Shown here: positions 43,320-52,172 of the stretch, piece by piece
How the letters are laid out: each line of letters begins with the position of its first letter
Numbering within the stretch: position 1 is the first letter of the stretch
Source of the DNA: Halegenticoccus soli
Lineage (GTDB): Archaea > Halobacteriota > Halobacteria > Halobacteriales > Haloferacaceae
Assembly (NCBI RefSeq): GCF_002844195.1
Contig: NZ_PEND01000001.1
Span: forward strand, 496,001 to 560,000
Direction of reading: 5' to 3'
Length of the DNA stretch: 64,000 nucleotides
Made by a program: the position numbers and the translations under genes
Notes under the pieces: model-generated
The model's database searches: none
Seen by the model: only the letters and a program-made list of their open reading frames with translations
What the model was told of the DNA's origin: nothing

Positions 43320-44444
43320 ATGGGAACTGTCACGCTCGATGGTATCAGAAAGGAGTTCGACAACGGCCGGATCGTCGCCGTCGACGACCTCTCGTTGGAC
43401 GTCGAAGACGGGGAGTTCGTCACGGTCGTCGGCCCGTCCGGCTGCGGGAAGTCGACGACGCTGCGGATGGTAGCCGGCCTCGAACAGCCGACATCGGGGC
43501 GAATCCTCATCGACGGCGACGACGTCACCGACGTCCACGCCCGCAAGCGAGACGTGGCGATGGTGTTCCAGAACTACGCGCTGTACCCCCACAAGACCGT
43601 CAGGCAGAACATGGCGTTCGGCCTTCGGATGAGCACCGACCTCCCCAGGGCCGAGCGGGAGGAACTCGTCCGCGAGACGGCCGAGATGATGGGAATCGAG
43701 GACCTGCTCGACGACAAGCCCGGCGAACTCTCCGGCGGGCAGAAACAGCGCGTCGCGCTGGGGCGCGCCATCGTCCGCGAACCCGACGTCTTCCTCTTCG
43801 ACGAACCGCTGTCGAACCTCGACGCGAAGCTGCGGACGACGATGCGGACCGAGATCCAGCGACTGCAGAACGAGCTCGGCATCACCTCCATCTACGTGAC
43901 GCACGACCAGGAGGAGGCGATGACGATGGGCGACCGCATCGTCATCCTGAAGGACGGCGAACTCCAGCAGACCGGCGCGCCGACGGACGTGTACGAGAAC
44001 CCGGCGAACCGCTTCGTCGGCGGTTTCGTCGGCTCGCCGTCGATGAACTTCGTCGACGTTCGGGCGGCGGTGACGCGCGACGAAGTCCGCCTCTCCGACG
44101 GGACAGGGCGGTTCGAGTACCGCCTCCCGGCGGCCGACTACCCGTCGATATCGGACGGCGACGCGCTCACTTTCGGCGTCCGACCCGAGGACGTGTTCAC
44201 CGCCGAACCGGCGTCGGGTATCGAGACGGCCGTCGAAGTCGTCGAACCGGTCGGCAGCGACAACTACCTCTACCTCGATCTCGGCGACGACTTCATCGCC
44301 CGCGTCGACTCCGACGTCGAACCCGACCCGGGCGACGTCATCTACGTCGGCTTTGACGAGTCGGACGTCCACCTCTTCGACGCTCGGAGCGGCGGGTCGC
44401 TCGCGTTCGAACGCGGGGAGCCGACGCCGGCGCCGTCGGCGTAA
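43320..44444 (+). CDS. sugar ABC transporter ATP-binding protein, MalK/UgpC-like
   Basis: 374-residue CUT1 ATPase. Walker A GPSGCGKST at 38-46, Q-loop VFQNYALYPH, signature LSGGQKQR, Walker B VFLFDEPLSNLD and switch HDQEEAM are intact. The C-terminal third is the OB-fold regulatory domain typical of MalK/UgpC (TFGVRPEDVF). The ATG at 43320 is chosen; a GTG three codons earlier is in frame. It is divergent from the malEFG-like operon and should power that importer. Confidence 0.9.
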   Translation: MGTVTLDGIRKEFDNGRIVAVDDLSLDVEDGEFVTVVGPSGCGKSTTLRMVAGLEQPTSGRILIDGDDVTDVHARKRDVAMVFQNYALYPHKTVRQNMAFGLRMSTDLPRAEREELVRETAEMMGIEDLLDDKPGELSGGQKQRVALGRAIVREPDVFLFDEPLSNLDAKLRTTMRTEIQRLQNELGITSIYVTHDQEEAMTMGDRIVILKDGELQQTGAPTDVYENPANRFVGGFVGSPSMNFVDVRAAVTRDEVRLSDGTGRFEYRLPAADYPSISDGDALTFGVRPEDVFTAEPASGIETAVEVVEPVGSDNYLYLDLGDDFIARVDSDVEPDPGDVIYVGFDESDVHLFDARSGGSLAFERGEPTPAPSA

Positions 44445-44450
44445 CCGACG

Positions 44451-46568
44451 CTACTCGGTCGCCGGGACGGTCGCCTCGTCGGCGTCGACGCCGTCGATAT
44501 CGTCGGTGCCGCCGGTGCCGCCGAGCATTCCGCGCTCGTCCATCAGCGCCACCGTCGCCAGTCGGAGCGCGTGCGGCCACCCGAGCGGCGTCGCGCTGTC
44601 CGGCGTGCCGTCGTCGAACAGCTGTTCGGGGAGGTAGCCGGTGTCCGCGCAGAGCGGGCCGTCGGGGAGGACGAGCGCCAGCAGTTCGCGGGCGATTCCG
44701 GCGAACTCGGCGGCGCGGTCGTCGCCGCGCTCCGAGAGCAGCGCGGCGAGACTCGCCGCGGCGTGAGCGCCCCAGGCGGTCGAGACGGTCCACACCTTCT
44801 CGCTTTCCTGCCCGCGCCGTCTCCACTCGTCGCCCTCGTAGCGGACGAGCCCGGCCACGTCGCCCTCGTCGGACTCGTGCCACAGACCGTCGACGGTCTC
44901 ACGGACGTGCGAGACGAGCCGCGCTATCCGCTCGTCGTCGACCTCGCCGACCCGCGCGTACGTCAGGTGCGCGCTCGCGAGCGCCAGCGCGGCGGAGTCG
45001 TACCGCTCGTCCAGGTCTCCAGCCGCGTACGCGCCGTTCTCGGCGTCCTCGTGGTACTCCCGGAGCGCGTAGACGCCCCGTTCGGGAACCCACAGATCGT
45101 CGACGCTCTCGTACACCTGGTGGGCCCGATCGGCCGCCCGAGCCGCCGCGTCGCCGTCGCGGAGGTCGGTCGCCGCGAGCGCGGCGTACGCTTCGAGGAA
45201 CGTCGCCGTCGTGTGGGAAAAGCGGCCGATCATGTCCTCCCAGGCGTTCTGACAGGCGACCGGGCGACCGTCGTCGGCGAGCGTGTCGTCCAGTCCGTCG
45301 AGCGCCGCGACGAGCGCCGCCTCGATCTCCGCTTCGAGTCGGCCGTCGACGTCGTCGAGCACCGCCGCGAGGAACGCGATGACGCTCCCGGTCTGGTCGG
45401 CCTGGTAGTCGAGATCGTCACCCGCTTCGAGGCGACCGTTCGCCCAGCCGGGCGCGAGACTGCCGTCGAACGGCCAGACGCGGTGGGGCCACGTCCCGTC
45501 GTCGCGCTGGGTCGCCACGTACGCCCGGGCGCTACGCGCGGTCCACCCGTCGAGCGAGAGGCCGAAGTGCTCGGCGGCGTCGCGGACGAACAGCGAAATT
45601 TCGGCGTCGTCGCGGAACCAGGTGTAGCCGTACCCGCCCGAGTGAGCGAAGTGCGGGTCGAAGTCGGGGCCGGCGATTCGGAGACCGGTTTCGGCCGACA
45701 GCAGCCCCAACACCCTGAGATCGGTCGTCAACGCGCCGTCGTACGGAAGGTCCGACGGTACCTCGACCGGCGTCTCGGCGGCCGCGGCCCGCCGGAGCGT
45801 GTCGACGTCGTCGTACGCCTCTGTCAGCTCGGCGATCCGGGCCAGCGCCCGCTCGCGCGGCGTCTCGGTTTCGTTCGTGAGGAGCGTCACGAGCGTCGAC
45901 CCGCCGGATTCGAGCGGGAGGAAGACGACGAGGCCGCCGCTGAGGCGGTCCTCCTCGTAGCGATCCTCCGAGAGCGGGCGCGGCAGGCGGACGGGATCGG
46001 CGGCGAGCACCTCCTCGAACCGCGCCGGCACCTGTCCCCGAACCTCCGCGAATCCGGTGGCGGATCCGACGAAGTCGTGCTCGTCGGTGTGGTACACCTC
46101 GATGGCGTCCTCGTGGCGAAGCTGCCCGATTCGGGTGTCCTGCGCGTTCGGCGCGAGGTCGAGGTACGCGACGAGCTCCGCGTCGGCGTCGCGCGCCTCG
46201 TCGCCGCACTCGAACCGCGTCAGGTGCGCGTCGCCCAGCGCGAGATCGTACTGCACCACGGCCTCGTCTTCGCCGACGTGTTCCGTCACGACGAGCGCGG
46301 TGTCGCCGTGGTACGCCTGCGAGCCGACCGCGAACTCGTCGAACCACGTCACCTCGCCGCCGCGTCGAAGCCCGAATCGGGAGCGTTCGACGCCGTTCAA
46401 TCCCGTCAGCGGATACCCGAAGTCGCGGAGCGACCCGTCTCGGTCGACGTGGACGAGCCGGCCGCCGAGCCCCGAAAACAGCCCATGGGTCGACCGGCGC
46501 TCGCCCGGAAACCGCGTGTCGTGCCCCTCGTTGCGCTTGTAGTCGTCGAGGGCGTCGCGCAATTGCAT
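44451..46568 (-). CDS. GH15 glucoamylase-like glucan hydrolase
   Basis: 705-residue protein without a signal peptide. The N-terminal beta-sandwich (about 1-270, LFSGLGGRLVHVDRDGSLRD) is the super-sandwich domain of archaeal glucoamylases. The (alpha/alpha)6 barrel follows, with GYGYTWFRDDAEIS (about 312-325) binding the substrate end and DYQADQTG. It should release glucose from dextrins inside the cell. Its stop lies seven bases from the ATPase stop, convergent. The divergent neighbour is the TrmB regulator. Confidence 0.87.
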   Translation of the reverse strand: MQLRDALDDYKRNEGHDTRFPGERRSTHGLFSGLGGRLVHVDRDGSLRDFGYPLTGLNGVERSRFGLRRGGEVTWFDEFAVGSQAYHGDTALVVTEHVGEDEAVVQYDLALGDAHLTRFECGDEARDADAELVAYLDLAPNAQDTRIGQLRHEDAIEVYHTDEHDFVGSATGFAEVRGQVPARFEEVLAADPVRLPRPLSEDRYEEDRLSGGLVVFLPLESGGSTLVTLLTNETETPRERALARIAELTEAYDDVDTLRRAAAAETPVEVPSDLPYDGALTTDLRVLGLLSAETGLRIAGPDFDPHFAHSGGYGYTWFRDDAEISLFVRDAAEHFGLSLDGWTARSARAYVATQRDDGTWPHRVWPFDGSLAPGWANGRLEAGDDLDYQADQTGSVIAFLAAVLDDVDGRLEAEIEAALVAALDGLDDTLADDGRPVACQNAWEDMIGRFSHTTATFLEAYAALAATDLRDGDAAARAADRAHQVYESVDDLWVPERGVYALREYHEDAENGAYAAGDLDERYDSAALALASAHLTYARVGEVDDERIARLVSHVRETVDGLWHESDEGDVAGLVRYEGDEWRRRGQESEKVWTVSTAWGAHAAASLAALLSERGDDRAAEFAGIARELLALVLPDGPLCADTGYLPEQLFDDGTPDSATPLGWPHALRLATVALMDERGMLGGTGGTDDIDGVDADEATVPATE

Positions 46569-46784
46569 CGAGAGACGAACGTCGCCGCAGGGATATAAGC
46601 GTGATGTAAAAGTCGTTCACAAATTTGATCCCCGTTCGGTTCCCATTCGATCCCCGTTCGATCCCCGACGACCCTGCCGCGGCGCGATTTCCGGCGTCGC
46701 GCCCGACGCCGGTGCGCCGATTCCCCCGGTCGGCGCGCCTCTCGTGACCGACCGATGTAAATAGAGTCCTGAATTGGTACGCGT

Positions 46785-47840
46785 ATGAACGACACGGCGC
46801 TCGCGGATCTTCTCCGGCAGTTCGGGCTCTCCGGAAAAGCGATAGACACGTATCTGACTATCCTGGAGCACGGTGAAGCGAAGGCGAGCACCATCGCCGA
46901 CGCCGCCGGCGTCTCCAAGCGCTACGTGTACAGCATAAGCGAGACGCTCGAGGACCGGGGCTTCGTCTCGGTGAACGATCACGTGGTCCCGACGACCATC
47001 CGCGCGAACCCGCCCGCGGACGTCGTCGGCGCGCTGAGCCGCGACCTCGAGACGATGCAGCCGGCGCTCGAAGCGCGGTACTCGGAGACCGAACCGGCGG
47101 ACGATCGGTTCGAAGTCATCAAATCGCGCGTGACCGTGTTGAAGCGGATCCGGAGCCACATCGACGACGCCGACGACGAGGTGACGCTGTCGATCCCGAA
47201 CGCGCACCTCGGCGAGGTCGCAGAGGAGCTCGAGGCCGCGGTCGACCGCGGCGTGCTCGTGTTGCTCGTCGTCACCGGCGTCGGTCCGCAGTCGGAACTC
47301 GACTTCGACGGGATCGCGAGCGTCGTGCGCGCGTGGACGGAGCCGATGCCGACGATGCTGACCGTCGATCGCCGCGTGGGGCTGGTTGCGCCGACCGAGA
47401 TGGTCGTTCGCACGAACAGCGACGCGAGGGCGATCCTGTTCTCCGAACGACGGCTGGGTCCGGTCATCGTCGGCTCGTTCCTCGGGAACTACTGGCCGAT
47501 GGCCGAGGAGGTGTACGCGACCGAGGCGGCGTCGCTCCCGCGAACGTACCGCAACTTCCGACACGCGGTACTGCAGGCGACGCTCCACCATCGATCGGAG
47601 ACACCGCTTTTCGTTCGCGTGCGCGGGAGGCGACTCCCCGAGGGCGATCCCGCCGAACTGGGCGGGCGACTCGTGGACGTGCGCCAGGGGCTGCTCGCTC
47701 CGGCGAACAACTCCTTTCCGGTCGAGAACTCCCTGGTTCTCGAAACCGCCGACGGCGTCGTCACCGTCGGGGGCGGCGGCGCGTTCGTCGAGGATTTCGA
47801 AGCCGACGAGGTGATCCTGGACGTCACGGAGGAGCCGTAG
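46785..47840 (+). CDS. TrmB family sugar-sensing transcriptional regulator
   Basis: 351-residue regulator. The N-terminal winged helix (about 1-85) includes LLRQFGLSGKAIDTYLTILEHG and the recognition region AAGVSKRYVYSISETLED. A coiled-coil-like linker follows, then the TrmB C-terminal sugar-binding domain (TVDRRVGLVAPTEMVVRT; EVYATEAASLPRTYRNFRHAV). TrmB proteins respond to maltose, trehalose or glucose and control sugar transport and gluconeogenesis. Given the surrounding genes it probably controls the CGTase-malEFGK-GH15 set. Confidence 0.88.
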   Translation: MNDTALADLLRQFGLSGKAIDTYLTILEHGEAKASTIADAAGVSKRYVYSISETLEDRGFVSVNDHVVPTTIRANPPADVVGALSRDLETMQPALEARYSETEPADDRFEVIKSRVTVLKRIRSHIDDADDEVTLSIPNAHLGEVAEELEAAVDRGVLVLLVVTGVGPQSELDFDGIASVVRAWTEPMPTMLTVDRRVGLVAPTEMVVRTNSDARAILFSERRLGPVIVGSFLGNYWPMAEEVYATEAASLPRTYRNFRHAVLQATLHHRSETPLFVRVRGRRLPEGDPAELGGRLVDVRQGLLAPANNSFPVENSLVLETADGVVTVGGGGAFVEDFEADEVILDVTEEP

Positions 47841-48040
47841 CCCGGGCGCCGGGGCGCTCGAAAGCCGCGGTTCGGCCGCACCCGGCCGATCGCTCGGACC
47901 GCGTCGCCCGTCGGAGACGGGTCCGTAGGTGCGATCGGAGAACGGGGTCTATCAGGCATCCCGACCGCGGCCGCCGGACGTGAACTACTCGTATCAGGTC
48001 TTATTACGTATACTTCAAACTACCAGTTAAAATATGAAAA

Positions 48041-49570
48041 GTGTTTATCCACCGTGGTTGTCTGGTTGCGACCGTGAATTTCGCCGAGCGGATCCCCGGG
48101 ATGAAACCCGGGGCGACCGGACGGAACGCCGCCGTCGCGATCGGGTATCTGTTACTCTTCCCGTTCGCGCTCGCGTGGGCGATCGGGACGAACCGGTACG
48201 GACTCGCCGATCGGCTCGCCCGCGCGCCCGGGATCAGCAGGGGCGGCGGGCTGAAAACCGGCGTCGTCGCCTTCGCGTACGTCGCCGTCGCGCTCGCGGT
48301 TCTCGCCGCCGGGCTTCCGTCGGACGGGACGGGAGCCGAAACGCCGGCTTCGGACGCGCCGGAGACCGGGACGGCCGAAGCCTCCGACCGGAACGCCGCC
48401 GGTACGTCGACGCTGTCGTCGACGGGGACCCCGTCCTCTTCGAGCGCCCCGGCGTCGGATCGGTCGGTATCGGATCAGTCGGCGTCGGACTCGTCGGCCT
48501 CCGGTACGCCGGCGGCGGACCGATCCGAGACGTCGTCATCGTCGGAGGGACCGCCGTCGCCGAACGACGCCAGCTCCCCGCAGTCGACGGCCGCGTCGAC
48601 GGAGACGAGGGGGCCGTCGGCGGGGGCGTCCGGCTCCGAGACGGAGTCCGCACCCCCGACGGAGGAGACGCAGACCGCCGCCGACTCCGACGCGTCGAGC
48701 GACGAAGCGCCGCCGTCGAGCGGCGCGGACGCGCGCCGGGCGACGGTCGTCGAGGTCGTCGACGGGGACACGTTGAAGCTCCGGTTCGCGGACGGAACGC
48801 GGGAGACGGCCCGCCTCCTCGGCGTCGACACCCCCGAGACGTACGGCGAGAACGACCCCGAGGAGTTCGAGGGCGTCCCGAACACCGACGCCGGCGAGCG
48901 GTGCCTTCGAGAGCGCGGCGAGGCCGCGACGGCGTTCGCTCGCGAGCGGCTGCTCGGCGAGGAGGCGACGATCTCCTACGACGAGAACGAGGGGAAGCGC
49001 GGATACTACGGCCGCCTGCTCGTGTACGTCGAGCACGACGGCCGGTCGTTCAACTACCGGCTCGTCGACGAGGGCTACGCGCGGGTGTACGACAGCCAGT
49101 TCGAGGAGCGCGACCGATTCTACGCGGCCGAAGCGAAGGCGCAGGAGCGGGGAGCCGGGGTCTGGGAGTGCCGCGACGTCGGAACGCCGACCCCGACGCC
49201 AGCGCCGACGTCCACGCCGATTCCCGATGGCGGATCGGCCGGCGAGCTGACTGTGTCCGAAATCCGCGAGGACGCGCCCGGAAACGACCACGACAATCTG
49301 AACGGGGAGTACGTCGTCTTCGAGAACACCGGCGATTCGACGCTCGCCCTGAGCGGCTGGTCCGTCTCGGACGAGGCCGACCACACGTACCGCTTCCCGC
49401 AAGGCTTCACCCTGGAACCCGGTGCCGAAGTGACGCTCTACACGGGGAGCGGAACCGACTCGGCCACGGAACTGTACTGGGGTTCCGGATCGGCGGTCTG
49501 GAACAACGGCGGAGACACGATCTACGTCCGCGACGACAGCGGCGACCTCGTCGCGAAAGAGGCGTACTGA
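48041..49570 (+). CDS. secreted thermonuclease-family nuclease with lamin-tail domain
   Basis: Up to 509 residues. An N-terminal region with two hydrophobic spans (LLLFPFALAWAIG; VVAFAYVAVALAVLAAGL) anchors it, followed by a long Ser/Thr/Ala/Glu-rich spacer (about 95-235) that is likely glycosylated. A staphylococcal-nuclease-like domain follows (about 240-375), with VVEVVDGDTLKLRFADG, RLLGVDTPET and GYYGRLLVYV, and then a lamin-tail domain (about 395-509). The start is uncertain: GTG 48041 (used), GTG 48074 or ATG 48101. TATA-like TTAAAATA lies at 48027-48034. Confidence 0.83.
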   Translation: MFIHRGCLVATVNFAERIPGMKPGATGRNAAVAIGYLLLFPFALAWAIGTNRYGLADRLARAPGISRGGGLKTGVVAFAYVAVALAVLAAGLPSDGTGAETPASDAPETGTAEASDRNAAGTSTLSSTGTPSSSSAPASDRSVSDQSASDSSASGTPAADRSETSSSSEGPPSPNDASSPQSTAASTETRGPSAGASGSETESAPPTEETQTAADSDASSDEAPPSSGADARRATVVEVVDGDTLKLRFADGTRETARLLGVDTPETYGENDPEEFEGVPNTDAGERCLRERGEAATAFARERLLGEEATISYDENEGKRGYYGRLLVYVEHDGRSFNYRLVDEGYARVYDSQFEERDRFYAAEAKAQERGAGVWECRDVGTPTPTPAPTSTPIPDGGSAGELTVSEIREDAPGNDHDNLNGEYVVFENTGDSTLALSGWSVSDEADHTYRFPQGFTLEPGAEVTLYTGSGTDSATELYWGSGSAVWNNGGDTIYVRDDSGDLVAKEAY

Positions 49571-49578
49571 GGTCGGGA

Positions 49579-49598
49579 ATCGCCGGCTTTCCGGCGAT
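49579..49598. terminator. hairpin between convergent genes
   Basis: Perfect inverted repeat ATCGCCGG-CTTT-CCGGCGAT, nine bases after the nuclease stop and 23 bases beyond the stop of the convergent zinc-finger gene. It is well placed to end or stabilise both transcripts. There is no T run after it, so a processing or stability role is as likely as termination. Confidence 0.45.
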
Positions 49599-49620
49599 GC
49601 TCTCTATCGGACTACCGACG

Positions 49621-49767
49621 TCACGCGCGGTCGCGCCGCCACGCCGAGGTGATGTGACAGTGATAGCAGACGGTGAGGGTTCGTCGAATCTCGTGGACGT
49701 AGATGTCGCTCGCGTTCTCCTCGCTGCCGCCGCACACGTCGCACTCGCCGTATTGGTTCTCGACCAT
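49621..49767 (-). CDS. small zinc-finger protein
   Basis: 48-residue protein starting MVENQYGECDVCGGSEENAS. It has C9/C12 and C34/C37 (CDVCGG and CYHCH), a CxxC pair arrangement for one zinc, and a basic C-terminus (AWRRDRA). An AT-rich promoter region lies upstream on the minus strand (TTAATTTC at 49774-49781 and TTAAACTAAG at 49794-49803 read on the minus strand). The function is unknown; it belongs to the general class of haloarchaeal micro zinc fingers. Confidence 0.8.
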   Translation of the reverse strand: MVENQYGECDVCGGSEENASDIYVHEIRRTLTVCYHCHITSAWRRDRA

Positions 49768-50062
49768 AACAAAGAAATTAAGGACAAATTATCTTAGTTT
49801 AATCGATTTAATCCGAGCCAATTCGCGCTCGGATTCCGTCGGTTCCGCCCGTGATCGCTCCGGGAGCGATCCCAGCGCCGTGGGCCGATGACGTCGACCG
49901 AATCATCCCCCGACGGCTCGCCGTCGGTCCGGGCGCAGGCGATACCGACGGTCGTCCGCGGTCCGGGTGTGGCGTTCGCGACTTTTTCACGCGGAGTACG
50001 ACCGGGATACGGCGAAAAACGGGTGAATAACAATAGCTACGCGGGTTTCTTATTCTATTTCA

Positions 50063-50344
50063 ATGTTCGAACTCAGCGGGTTTCAGCGCGATCTCCTCGT
50101 CGTGATCGCGGGATCAGAAGAACCGTCGGGCCAGGACGTAAAGGAGGAGCTCGAAACCGTGTACTCGGGGGAGATCAACCACGGTCGGTTGTACCCGAAC
50201 CTCGACACGCTTCTCGACCGGGGGTACATCGAAAAGGGGACGATCGACCGGCGGACGAACTCCTACTCGATCACCGATCGGGGCGAGAGAGAGCTCCGGA
50301 AGTGGAACGAGTGGAAGGAGGAGGCCGCTTCGAACGCGTTGTAA
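50063..50344 (+). CDS. PadR family transcriptional regulator
   Basis: 93-residue single-domain PadR winged helix, starting MFELSGFQRDLLVVIAGSEE. PSGQDVKEELETVY forms the recognition helices and HGRLYPNLDTLLDRGYIEK the wing, with YSITDRGEREL. The short form lacks a long C-terminal dimerisation helix. An AT-rich promoter with CTTATTCTATTT lies directly before the ATG, so a very short leader is expected. Targets unknown. Confidence 0.88.
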   Translation: MFELSGFQRDLLVVIAGSEEPSGQDVKEELETVYSGEINHGRLYPNLDTLLDRGYIEKGTIDRRTNSYSITDRGERELRKWNEWKEEAASNAL

Positions 50345-50414
50345 CCCCGTAGCCGGCTTCCCACTTCGTCCGCGAGCGACGGCCCTCCCTCCCGAACGGC
50401 GATCCGACCGCCCC

Positions 50415-51368
50415 TCAGCAGCCGTGCGTCACCGCGATCGTCGCGTCGTCCACGACCGGTTCGCCGTCCGCCGCGTACGGACCGTCCTCCGCGCCTTCGG
50501 AGGTGACGAAGTCGTACTCGCCGTTCCCGTTCGAGTCGAAGTGCGGCATGGCGATGAGCGTCGCGTCCTCTTCCAGCATCTCCGTCTCGAACTCCCTGCC
50601 GGGGACGCCCTCGAACAGGTGGATCTCGACGTCCTCGTGGGTTCCGGCGTCGAGCGCCTCCGAAACGCCGACGACGCTCTGGAACACTTCGCCGTCGAGC
50701 AGCGTCGCGTCGTGGATGGTGACGAAGCCGCCGTCGGACAGCATCGCCTCGTGAACCACGACCGTCTTTCCGTCGGACTCCTGGTCCCGGAAGCAGACCT
50801 CCGCCGTCGGCTCTGCCGACGAGCCGGCCTCGACCGCGACCTTCGCGTCGTCGATCACCGCCTCGCCGTCGGCGGTGTACGGGCCGTCCTCCGCGCCCCC
50901 GGTGGCGACGAAGTCGTACTCGCCGTTCCCGTTCGAGTCGAGGTGCGGCATGGCGATGAGCGTCTGATCCCCCTCCAGCATCGTCGTCTCGAACTCCGCG
51001 CCCTTCACGTCGAACAGGTGGACCTCGACGTCCTCGTGGGCCCCGGCGTCGAGGTACTCCGAGACGCCCACGACGCTTCCGAGCGCGTCGCCGTCGAGGA
51101 GCCGCTCGTCGTGGATCGCCACGAAGCCGCCCTCGGACAGCGTCACCGACGCGACCGCGACGGTCTTCCCGTCCGTCGTCTGGTCCTCGAAGGTCACGTC
51201 CGCCGACGGCGCGTCCTCCTGGGCGATCGCCGTGCCGCCCAACGCGAGCGCCGCGCCGGCCGACGCGGCCACCGTGAGGAACCGCCGCCGCGACGTGCGG
51301 TCGACGGAAGTACCGACTGATTCGCGCGCTGTGCGTCCCGTGTCGTCTGCGGTGTCGTGTTCGGGCAT
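50415..51368 (-). CDS. Tat-exported protein with two DUF7282 repeats
   Basis: 317-residue secreted protein. The Tat motif SRRRFLTVAASAGAALALGG (about 26-45) is followed by a cleavage region near IAQ-ED. Two tandem copies of a roughly 125-residue domain follow; each has DGGFV(T/A)IHD, SVVGVSE-LDAG and the Asp-rich DSNGNGEYDF loop. DUF7282 is widespread on the surface of haloarchaea and its function is not established; the Asp/Asn loop suggests calcium binding. The ATG at 51368 (MPEHDTADD) is preferred to an upstream ATG at 51416. Confidence 0.82.
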   Translation of the reverse strand: MPEHDTADDTGRTARESVGTSVDRTSRRRFLTVAASAGAALALGGTAIAQEDAPSADVTFEDQTTDGKTVAVASVTLSEGGFVAIHDERLLDGDALGSVVGVSEYLDAGAHEDVEVHLFDVKGAEFETTMLEGDQTLIAMPHLDSNGNGEYDFVATGGAEDGPYTADGEAVIDDAKVAVEAGSSAEPTAEVCFRDQESDGKTVVVHEAMLSDGGFVTIHDATLLDGEVFQSVVGVSEALDAGTHEDVEIHLFEGVPGREFETEMLEEDATLIAMPHFDSNGNGEYDFVTSEGAEDGPYAADGEPVVDDATIAVTHGC

Positions 51369-51473
51369 GGGTGCGCTTCCGCCGTTCGGCGGACACCGGC
51401 TGTTCGTCGAACGCACTCAAGACGATTTTTCGAACTTTCACCCGATTCTGACCCAAATCTCCGCGCGCGTCGC

Positions 51474-51986
51474 TCACCGGTGGATCCGCTCCGCGGGATC
51501 GCTCCCGGCCGAACTCCGCCGCCGCGCGACCAGCGCGCCGAGCGCGACCGCCCACACCGCCGCTGTCTGCGCCGGGGAGTGGATCCCGAGCGCGACGCCG
51601 TATGACGACGGGACGATCGGGTAGTGCCACATCACGCCGCTCTTCGTGAACGAGTCGACGACGAGCTGCGAGAGGTAGCCGAGGCCGACGGCGGTCCGGG
51701 CGTCGCGCCCGACGCCGCCGACGTACAGCGCCGCGAGCGCCAAAAGGAGGACCGCGGGCGTGTGCGTGACCCCCCGGTGGACGAGCGGGAACGGCCACGC
51801 GTGGGGGAAGAGGAGGTCGACGTCGGCGGCGACGCCGGCGAGAGCGCCGACCGCGGGCGGCGCGTCCGTCGCGACGGTCGCGAGCGTGTACCCTATCAGG
51901 CCGTGCGTGGCGATCGCCGCCGCGAGGTACGCGGCGTGACCGAAATCGGCCCCGTGCAGGAGTGGAACCGCGTCGACGTAGTGCAT
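51474..51986 (-). CDS. YdjM-like membrane-bound metal-dependent hydrolase
   Basis: 170-residue integral membrane protein with about four spans. Metal-binding pattern: HGLIGYTLATV, DVDLLFPH, VHRGVTHTP and a later DSFTKSGV fit the LexA-regulated YdjM family of predicted membrane metal-dependent hydrolases. The start is uncertain: ATG 51986 (used) or ATG 52052 with 22 extra residues. Divergent from the CBS-domain gene. Substrate unknown. Confidence 0.72.
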   Translation of the reverse strand: MHYVDAVPLLHGADFGHAAYLAAAIATHGLIGYTLATVATDAPPAVGALAGVAADVDLLFPHAWPFPLVHRGVTHTPAVLLLALAALYVGGVGRDARTAVGLGYLSQLVVDSFTKSGVMWHYPIVPSSYGVALGIHSPAQTAAVWAVALGALVARRRSSAGSDPAERIHR

Positions 51987-52172
51987 GGACCGTGCCTCCC
52001 CGCCGTCGAGGGCGACGGCGGTGTCGTTGATTCTTCGGACGGGACGGACCATAGTTCTCCGCGTTTTTCGTTCGCCGCCCGCGTCCGTCCGGATCGGGCG
52101 AATCAACCGACTCCGCGGGCCTGGACGGAAACAACTTTCAAGACGGCCGAGAGAGTAGGTGGAACTTGGACT

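Noticed and set aside
49798-49812. AT-rich near-palindrome TTTAATCGATTTAAT
   Set aside because: Only the inner AATCGATT is symmetric, and it lies in an AT-rich promoter where such matches are expected by chance.
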